Assembly: GCA_006538405.1 (NCBI GenBank)
Contig: BJKQ01000010.1
Coordinates: forward strand, 434,001 to 498,000
From: Hansfordia pulvinata
Taxonomy: Eukaryota; Ascomycota; Sordariomycetes; Xylariales
Direction of reading: 5' to 3'
Length of the DNA stretch: 64,000 nucleotides
Shown here: piece by piece, positions 57,735 through 64,000 of the stretch
Position numbering within the stretch: position 1 is the first letter of the stretch
Layout of the letters: each line of letters starts with the position of its first letter
Translations under genes and position numbers: made by a program
Notes under the pieces: model-generated
Database searches by the model: none
The model's input: only the letters and a program-made list of their open reading frames with translations
What the model was told of the DNA's origin: nothing

Positions 57735-58322
57735 GGTGGCTGTTAGCGACCTCGTAGGTCAGCCTGCCTGGCCGCAGTTGTGGCTAGGGTGATCGCTACT
57801 GGGGGACAGGAGGCATCGATTCAGCCGAGATCGAAGGGGCGACGTGGTGGATCGGAGGATGTTGGCGTCGGGAAGAAACCAGTGGAAAGCCAGTGGAAGG
57901 CTGCAGTGTAGAGTCGCGAAGCGGGTGTATGTGTTCAATGTTGGAGGGTCCGGCTTGAAGGGCGAAGGGCGGCATCAAGGGTGCTCGTACATGGGTGGAC
58001 TGGCGTAGCGCAAATGCAAAGGCCCCTCGCGGTTGCCAAATTGAACAGCAGCCCAGGGCGACGGAAAAACGCGACGCGACTGCCCCTGACGCGCATGTCC
58101 GCATGACGGAAACGCGCTAGTCTTAATGGACCCGGTTTCTGCATACGTCCTTATGGTACGGTTACATGCACATGGAGCTGGTCCAGTCTGGTCCACTGAC
58201 ATCACCGGCCCCGCTTGCTGCATTCTACAGCTCCAAATCTTGTGCTGAGCCTTGCCGAGCTTTAGGATTCGACGATTGCGTCCCCAACAGCCTCACTCAC
58301 CCGCCCAACCTCGTACCCAGCC
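57735..58322. other. divergent intergenic spacer
   Basis: 588 bp shared promoter region of POL2 and COX20. It contains an imperfect relative of the recurrent octamer (GCTCGTAC at about 57984). No gene or repeat. Confidence 0.55.
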
Positions 58323-59025
58323 ATGGCGAGCTCCGACAACGACGGCCCGAGCGGAGCCGCGCCTCCTGTGGGCGCGGCCCCTCCCGGCGCCACCGCGCCG
58401 CCCGACCACGTCTCCAAGCCCCAGGTCTACCAGGTCTTCCACGGGTCCTCCGCCGACGCGACGACGACACCCCACGGGCAAGAGGCGGCCGTGCCTCACC
58501 AAGCGCCTCCCAACTCGACCCCCGCGGCAGGCGCGCAGCAGAACACTCGGCCCCCCACCCTGAAGGAGGCCGCCGAGTCCATCAAGCCCGAGGACTTCCT
58601 CAAGGTGCACCAGGTCCCGTGCGCGAGGCAGGGCTTCATGACGGGCATTGGCGCTGGCGCCGCGGTTGGCGGTGGTCGTTTCGTGTTTGGAGGTGAGTGG
58701 ACATGGTCCGGGCCTTTTCTCGCTCTGCTCCAGAAGGCCTTTGACCCCCTCCAGCAATCCTGGACACGGCTAACCCCTGGGCGCAGCGACGATACCAAAG
58801 TCGGCCAACTGGGCCGTCGGCTCATTCCTCCTGGGTGCCATTGTGCAGTTCGAGGTGTGCCAGTGGAAGCGCCAGCACGAGCGCGCCGAGATGGCGCGCG
58901 TGGTCGAGGTCATGGACCGCAAGCAGGCCGAGAAGAAGGCCAAGGCCGAGGAGGCCGCCCGGGCGCGCAGAGAAGCGGCCGAGAGGGAGGCGGAGGCCAA
59001 GAAGAGGTGGTACAGGTTCTGGTAG
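58323..59025 (+). CDS. COX20: cytochrome c oxidase assembly protein Cox20
   Basis: Mitochondrial inner-membrane chaperone for the Cox2 subunit of cytochrome c oxidase. Exons 58323-58692 and 58787-59025; the 94 bp intron has a GGCTAACC branch site. The Ala/Pro-rich N-terminus is followed by the conserved EDFLKVHQVPCARQGFMTGI and a Gly-rich membrane segment (GAGAAVGGGRFVFG). A second membrane segment (PKSANWAVGSFLLGAIVQFE) follows, then VCQWKRQHERAEMARVVEVM and a Lys/Glu/Ala-rich coiled tail ending in RWYRFW. Length 202 aa. The HQVPCARQG signature supports the assignment. Confidence 0.9.
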
Positions 59026-59424
59026 CCCTGAGAATGGCGGCCCTGCCCGCCTTGCGGTCTCTGCGTGCCACCGACCCCTGCGGCTCAGGCGCGATGCTGT
59101 GCCGCTGGCTTGTCGCCCGGGGCGGCTCCGGTGAGGTAAGGCCTCGGGTTGCAGCCACCCCGTGTACTATACGAAATGACTAAAGGCACTAATTGGAGCA
59201 TCCGACTGCACTGTACATCATCAAGATGGTGATCAGGGTTCACGCTTGGTCGTCATGTGAAATCGTTCAATCATTAACTGCCTAGCTCCGGACAAAAGGG
59301 AAACACGGCTATGCTAGCCTGCTGCCTTGCCTACAGGCAGAATCAACAGGCCTCGAAAATTCAGATGCGCCAGACAAGAGAAGAACAAATGCACGTCAGA
59401 TAGGAACGAGCCCGAGCCTTGCTT
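59026..59424. other. convergent intergenic spacer
   Basis: 399 bp between two stop codons; 3' flanks only. Nothing else seen. Confidence 0.55.
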
Positions 59425-60579
59425 TCATGCCACGGACACGGTGGCGGGCTCGGCCTCGGAAAAGTGGACGTGGACCATGGAGTGTCGCCTCTGCAGCTGA
59501 CCGCCGCCGCCCACCTGTTCCCTACGGCGCTCGTTGCGCTGCCGGCGGGCCTCGCTGGCCTCGCGCCTGCGGTAGTCGGCCAGCTGCTGGCGGCGGGTCA
59601 GCGCGCGCCGGTACGCCACGGCCGGGCTGGGCTTGAACCCGATCCCGTTGACACCCGTGCCGTCGTCGTCCTGGTCCTCCGGGTCGTACACCGTGATCTC
59701 GTCCTCGTGCCACGTCAGAGCGGCGCGCACCGGGTCCACGATGACCAGCTCGTCGTCGTCGTCGCTACTGGCGGTCGCGTTCCTCGACGACGATGCGCCT
59801 CGGCTTTTACGGCTTGCGGACGGAGGCGGTGTCCCCGTGCGCTTGCGGCGGACCGGTGTTGTGGGCGGTGGCGTGGCGACCTCGCATGCACCTGCTTCAG
59901 GTTGCGAAGAAAGGGACCCCTGCTCTTCAGATTTTTCGAGGGATGGGGCCTGGTTGGTTTGCCCCTTCCCCTGTTCTTCCTGGCAAAGTTCCGTTGCAGG
60001 GGTCGCTGGCACCTGTGCGTCGTCGTCGTGGCGATTCTTCGACTGGTCGACAGCCTCAGCCTCAGCCTCCTCGGTAAACTGTCTGAGGCGCTTCCGGGCC
60101 GCATTCGCCTCACTGTCGTGGCTCTCGGTCTGGTCTTCTATCCTCTCGGCAGTGGTTGTCTGGGTGGTGTTGGCAGACTTGCCACCGCTAAAGTCGAAGA
60201 TGGCCGCTTGGTCTGTCTTTGCGGAGACGGACACGGCATTGTTGTTGTTGTTGCCGCTGCCACCTTTCCTCACTCGCGCGACTACGGGGCGCGGAGACCC
60301 CTGCTGCGACGTGCGGCGCGTGCGACTCGGGCTGGCCCCGGGACCGGGAGCACCGCCGTCGCCGCCCAGGGCCAGGTCCTTGAGCTGCGCGGCCATCTTG
60401 GTACGTGGGCTCCAGGTGCCGGTGGCCGCGGCGTCGGGCGGCTGGAAGGAGAAGACGGACCTCGGCAGGTCTCTGAACTTGGCGGCGCCGGCGGCGCGCT
60501 GCTCCTGAATCAGGTCCTCGCGCTTGCGCTTGGGCGATGTCAGGACGGGCGACGCCGCCACGTCTGGCGCGGCGGCCAT
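59425..60579 (-). CDS. conserved fungal protein of unknown function, basic C-terminus
   Basis: A single exon encodes 384 aa from the Met of MAAAPDVAASPVLTSPKRKR. Longer in-frame starts exist up to 60729, but the added His-rich leader looks untranslated. The N-terminal SPVLTSPKRKRE block, a conserved middle (FRDLPRSVFSFQPPDAAATG, SPRTKMAAQLKDLAL), long Ser/Asn/Glu-rich linkers and a conserved C-terminal block (LTWHEDEITVYDPEDQDDDG, TGVNGIGFKPSPAVAYRRAL) are followed by an Arg-rich helix. Basic clusters suggest a nuclear protein, but this is inference. I know no function for this arrangement. Confidence 0.72.
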   Translation of the reverse strand: MAAAPDVAASPVLTSPKRKREDLIQEQRAAGAAKFRDLPRSVFSFQPPDAAATGTWSPRTKMAAQLKDLALGGDGGAPGPGASPSRTRRTSQQGSPRPVVARVRKGGSGNNNNNAVSVSAKTDQAAIFDFSGGKSANTTQTTTAERIEDQTESHDSEANAARKRLRQFTEEAEAEAVDQSKNRHDDDAQVPATPATELCQEEQGKGQTNQAPSLEKSEEQGSLSSQPEAGACEVATPPPTTPVRRKRTGTPPPSASRKSRGASSSRNATASSDDDDELVIVDPVRAALTWHEDEITVYDPEDQDDDGTGVNGIGFKPSPAVAYRRALTRRQQLADYRRREASEARRQRNERRREQVGGGGQLQRRHSMVHVHFSEAEPATVSVA

Positions 60580-61185
60580 GGCCCCTGAGTGGCAGTGGGC
60601 CGAGGGGTGGGAGAGGATGGGCAGGCTGATCATGGTGCTGTTCTCCGTCACGCCGGGGGTTGAGCAGTGGAGGTGGTGGTGGTGGTGGTGAGGAAAGCGG
60701 TGTTCTCGCTTGCGCTCTCTGCTCTTCACCGTTGCTTTGTATGCAAAAAAGACACGCGGGTAGTCGTGTATGGCGGGACGCCGTTCTCGACTCGTGGTGG
60801 GAGGGAGGGGCTCACGACAGCCAGCCAGCCAAGCTTCCTAGTGGGAACTACGGGTGCCCCGCGTCTGCCTACCCCAAACGGGCTCGCTCGTCACAGAGCA
60901 AAGAGCGGTCCGGGTCGCCGGGTCTTGTTGCTGTTGGTCGGGTCGCTGGGTCGTCGGTGGGAGTGTCTCGACGTTGACTGCGGCGGTTGGGGCCACGTTG
61001 GAAGCTGTCTTCGGTCTGGTCTACTCGTGCTTGAAGAGGGTCATGAGTGCTGGGACTAGGCACCGTGGAGGGGTTGATGGCTAGCCACGACACCACGACA
61101 GTCGACAGATCGGGAAGCAGCCAGTACCACTACCGAGGTTCTCGAGAACCGGCCCAAGGGTGGTGTCATACCTTCGGTGGTTAGG

Positions 61186-61193
61186 TACTCGTA
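61186..61193 (+). promoter_or_regulatory. TACTCGTA octamer
   Basis: Recurrent intergenic octamer (GGTACTCGTAGTCG), about 600 bp upstream of the leftward gene starting at 60579. Confidence 0.3.
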
Positions 61194-61579
61194 GTCGTGG
61201 TCCCGTCGCGGACGGGTGAGCGGGCACCAGAGCACCAGACCAGGGCACCAGGAGGGCCAGCCATGCCGTGAGAACCCGACTGACACGGAACCCAGAGCCC
61301 CTGTCGCCAGATCAACACAGAGCCCGTGCCTAGTCTAGCCCTCATCAGGCTAGAGCGGCCATCAAGCCGTTTTTCCCCGTATCGACGATGCCGCTGCCGA
61401 TAACGAATGGTCCTTGTTCGCGCACACGTCAACCGGCCCACTCGTCTTGGGCGCACACGGGCACACTCGCCTCCCGCCCGTGCCGCCCTCCCCACACTCA
61501 CCGTACGCCTGGCTCCATCTGCCCGATTGTCCCCTACCAACGAGTCATGAACAGGTGTCGAGGTCCTCCCGAGGTCGCT

Positions 61580-61597
61580 TACTCGTACGTACTCGTA
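61580..61597 (+). promoter_or_regulatory. tandem pair of TACTCGTA octamers
   Basis: Two direct copies spaced exactly 10 bp apart (TACTCGTACGTACTCGTA), one helical turn, in the divergent spacer. Confidence 0.4.
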
Positions 61598-62483
61598 GTT
61601 GGCACTGGGCGGGACCCGCACCTGGCGCTGCTGAACCGCCACGCGCGGTTGCTTGCCCATTGTGGTGTTCGCGCGTGGCCCCGGACCAAAAGCTGCGAAC
61701 GGCCGTCGCGGTTGTCTCAGGTCCGGATGATCATCACCATGAAGTGAGGAGCAAAGACTACGGGCACCACCACCACCGCCCACGACTTGCCGTCATGCAT
61801 TTCGGCGCAGGCCTACCTCATACATCCCACACGACCCTGCGTCGCACAATCCTCTTGCACAGGCTCTTGTCGCCGTCATTGTGGCTTGCCGGGGGTCCAA
61901 GAGGTGGGGCCCAGAACTCGAGACCCAGCACGGTGGCGATGTCCCTCACGGCAGCCTTGCCAGTCGTTTCTAACTATGGTAGGAATGCATGCTCATGTTA
62001 TAGCCGTGATGATTAAACGCATTATACTTACCCGTTATGCTTGCCCGTTATACTCACCCTTGCTCGTGGTCATGTTGAGTCCTAAAATAGGTAGGTAGAC
62101 GCACTGCAATCGCCCTCTGCCTGAGGCGAGGCGAGTTCGCCATCTTACGCAGCGGCCATCACTAGAGCCGTCAGTTGCCTGGCCCATCCCTCTAGCTGGC
62201 CTCATTTCAGCCTCATCCGTCAGCCGCCTGAATGCCGCCCGCTGACTCGCTTCCGAGCGGGCGAGTCGCCACCCGAGCCGAAATCAGCGCAACAAGCCTG
62301 CAAAGCATCATTACAGCGTGCCGCAACCCAATGTACGGGCGTAGGACGCAGAGCGTAGGCGTAGGGCGGAGTGCCGTTTCGAGACACACAGTGTCAGCTT
62401 GTCCCCAGCAACCCCACGCGTCGGCACGCCTGCAAATTGACCTCTTGCAGCCAAGCAGCTACCCTCCAGCACACCCCTCATAA

Positions 62484-62491
62484 TACGAGTA
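62484..62491 (-). promoter_or_regulatory. TACGAGTA octamer
   Basis: Recurrent intergenic octamer 558 bp upstream of the metallophosphoesterase ATG. Confidence 0.3.
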
Positions 62492-62789
62492 AGCTGGGTT
62501 GTGGCCTTACGCCTCACGGCGCCAAGTCAGGCCTCACAAAGGAAGTACGTTTGCCTGCAGCAACGCATCCGCAACATGTCTTGTTTGCCACGATATGCTA
62601 CGCACAACAGCTTTCCATGGCAGACACTACACCAAATCCGTGCGTAACACGGCCACAGATGTAGACCTCGGCCTTCTACGCGTATAACCACGGAGACTTT
62701 GGGAAGCCTCGCCTCACGCGAAGGCGCATGCTCACTCAGCACTCATGGCCTGGCACGGCGTCGAGGAATTCCGAGTCCGCCCCCTCCCG

Positions 62790-62808
62790 CCCCCCCCCCC
62801 CCCCCCCC
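62790..62808 (+). repeat. 19-base poly-C tract
   Basis: Uninterrupted C19 about 240 bp upstream of the metallophosphoesterase start codon. Confidence 0.85.
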
Positions 62809-63048
62809 AGGGGTTTGATGAGGGGCGTATCCGTGTGAGCGTTATGCAGAGCCCGGCCGACCCTCACCCAGGTGGCGACTTGGCTGCTTCGCCGTCTATT
62901 TGCGGCAGCTCCCCGAACACGGCGAACCTCTCCTTTCGACGAGGAGGCGCTCTCGAATAAAGAGACCCCTGCCCCGAGCTGAGGCTCCGGAAGCCGCCCT
63001 TGTCCCAGGGTTCCAGGCGCGGCAACAAGACTACCCGTCTCCAAGACA

Positions 63049-64000
63049 ATGTTCTCGTCGACATTCACGAGACCCTCCGCGGCTATCCTCCTCGAGCTCC
63101 TCCTCCTCCTCCATGTCCTCCACGTCTCTCGGGCGGCCCTGCTCCCCACCGTGCCGGCACGCATCGTCGCCACCGGAGACACCCATAACCGGGAGTATAT
63201 GCCCGGCGAGCTGCCACAGGGAGACGTCTTCATCCACGTCGGCGACTTCATCCTCCAGCAGCAGCCCCCGGACCCGACCCCCAAGCAGGTCGCGGCCGAG
63301 GTCCAGCAGCACCTCCTGGCCGTGGCGAACCTGCTCGAGCTGCCGCACCGGCTCAAGATCGTCACCCTGGGGAACCACGACCGGCTCCTGCAAGAGGCGT
63401 TCGAGGACGAGTGGGGCCCGTCGAAGCCCAAGCTGGCCGGGCAGCGGCAGCGGAAACTGCTGACGCCGGACCAGAAGGAGCTGCTCAGGGGCGCCTACGG
63501 GACCAACATCCACACGGGCGAGGACGGCGACACGACGGGCTGGCTGCTGCTGCTCCACGACAGCAGGAAGGTGACGGTCCACGGCGCGGAGCTCACGGTC
63601 TTCGGGTCGCCGCTGAGCTACTGGCGCCGCAAGGACGCCTTCACGCACCGCCCCGGGGACGACGGCCGGGAGACGTGGCGGGACATCACGCGCGGGACCG
63701 ACATTGTCATCACCCACGGGCCGCCCTTCGACGACATGGAGCTCCTCCAGCCCGGGCAGACCGCCCTCGACCGCGACGCGAACGACTGGAAGCAGCCGGG
63801 GTCGGAGCCGCTCCGCCGGGCGTTCGAGCGGGCGCGCGTGCCCCTGGTCCTGTTCGGGCACATCCACAACAGCTACCCGGACCGCTTCCACGAGTACAGG
63901 TTCGACGGCGGCGCGGCGGGGTCCGGGTCCGGGTCCGGGTCGGGGCTGTTGTCGTCCGGCAAGGGGCTCATGGCGAACGTGGCTGCCGTGTTTGGGTTCT
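63049..64000 (+). CDS. calcineurin-like metallophosphoesterase, 3' end outside window
   Basis: 317 codons are open from the ATG at 63049 to the window edge. A hydrophobic N-terminus (AAILLELLLLLHVLHVSRAA) may be a signal or anchor. The metal-binding motifs of the calcineurin-like superfamily appear in order: GDTH (about 43-46), HVGDF (about 63-67), LGNHDR (about 107-112), THGPPFDD and FGHIH. This gives the full set of Asp, Asn and His ligands expected for a two-metal centre. The family acts on phosphoesters of many kinds; the substrate is not predictable. A Gly/Ser repeat from GGGTCC units (about 63918-63946) lies after the last motif. Confidence 0.82.
   Translation, partial: MFSSTFTRPSAAILLELLLLLHVLHVSRAALLPTVPARIVATGDTHNREYMPGELPQGDVFIHVGDFILQQQPPDPTPKQVAAEVQQHLLAVANLLELPHRLKIVTLGNHDRLLQEAFEDEWGPSKPKLAGQRQRKLLTPDQKELLRGAYGTNIHTGEDGDTTGWLLLLHDSRKVTVHGAELTVFGSPLSYWRRKDAFTHRPGDDGRETWRDITRGTDIVITHGPPFDDMELLQPGQTALDRDANDWKQPGSEPLRRAFERARVPLVLFGHIHNSYPDRFHEYRFDGGAAGSGSGSGSGLLSSGKGLMANVAAVFGF

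Larger units (their letters stand above)
60580..63048. other. long divergent intergenic region
   Basis: About 2.5 kb between two divergent genes. It has four octamer copies (61186, 61580, 61590, 62484) and a C19 tract (62790-62808). Open frames up to 200 codons are present on both strands, but none looks protein-like. A lineage-specific short gene cannot be excluded. Confidence 0.45.

Noticed and set aside
1..64000. CRISPR array, operon or bacterial insertion sequence
   Set aside because: The window is eukaryotic with spliced genes; no regularly spaced direct repeats with unique spacers and no prokaryotic transposase are present.

Overview
The window is nuclear DNA from a GC-rich filamentous ascomycete (Pezizomycotina, probably Sordariomycetes; this is an inference). 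The evidence is genes split by short GT-AG introns (about 50-130 bp, many with CTAAC/CTGAC-type branch sites), tRNA genes with anticodon-loop introns, fungus-specific families (GGA adaptor, GPI1, MED9, COX20, a PTH11-like receptor, a GH71 alpha-1,3-glucanase, a PL1 pectin lyase) and a 1 kb extremely AT-rich island that looks like DNA degraded by repeat-induced point mutation (RIP).

Layout: 1-674 (-) conserved two-pass membrane protein, cut by the window edge; 1158-4621 (+) mitochondrial IF-2; 5192-7317 (-) GGA-type Arf-binding adaptor; 8359-9635 (+) TSR3 rRNA modification enzyme; 10122-11356 (+) an HTH segment that splices onto a short-chain dehydrogenase; 12405-12826 (+) a 92-aa membrane protein ending 67 bp before 12894-15232 (+) GPI1; 15791-17198 (-) pectin lyase; 18883-20570 (-) cofactor-independent phosphoglycerate mutase; 21605-22084 (+) MED9; 24003-31279 (+) a giant CorA-like membrane protein of about 2250 aa; 31575-32995 (-) PTH11-like receptor; 34571-35630 AT-rich island; 36713-38618 (+) GH71 glucanase; 39132-39213 (+) tRNA-Glu(UUC); 39996-41600 (-) FAD monooxygenase; 43475-44578 (-) acidic protein of unknown function; 45701-45802 (+) tRNA-Arg(ACG); 46821-49043 (-) amino-acid permease; 50865-57734 (-) DNA polymerase epsilon catalytic subunit; 58323-59025 (+) COX20; 59425-60579 (-) conserved protein of unknown function; 63049-64000 (+) metallophosphoesterase, cut by the window edge.

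The genes do not form an operon or an obvious secondary-metabolite cluster. Most are housekeeping genes (mitochondrial translation, trafficking, ribosome maturation, GPI anchors, glycolysis, transcription, replication, cytochrome oxidase assembly). The more accessory genes (pectin lyase, CorA-like protein, receptor, GH71, monooxygenase, permease) lie mainly in the middle, around the AT-rich island.

Three signals stand out. First, the octamer TACTCGTA (or TACGAGTA) occurs 17 times, always between genes and often as palindromes or tandem pairs. Second, a helix-turn-helix segment appears to be fused to a short-chain dehydrogenase whose catalytic tyrosine is a tryptophan. Third, ten apparent single-base G/C losses interrupt otherwise well conserved genes, so the coding frames given here need base-level correction; this is most easily explained as consensus error.
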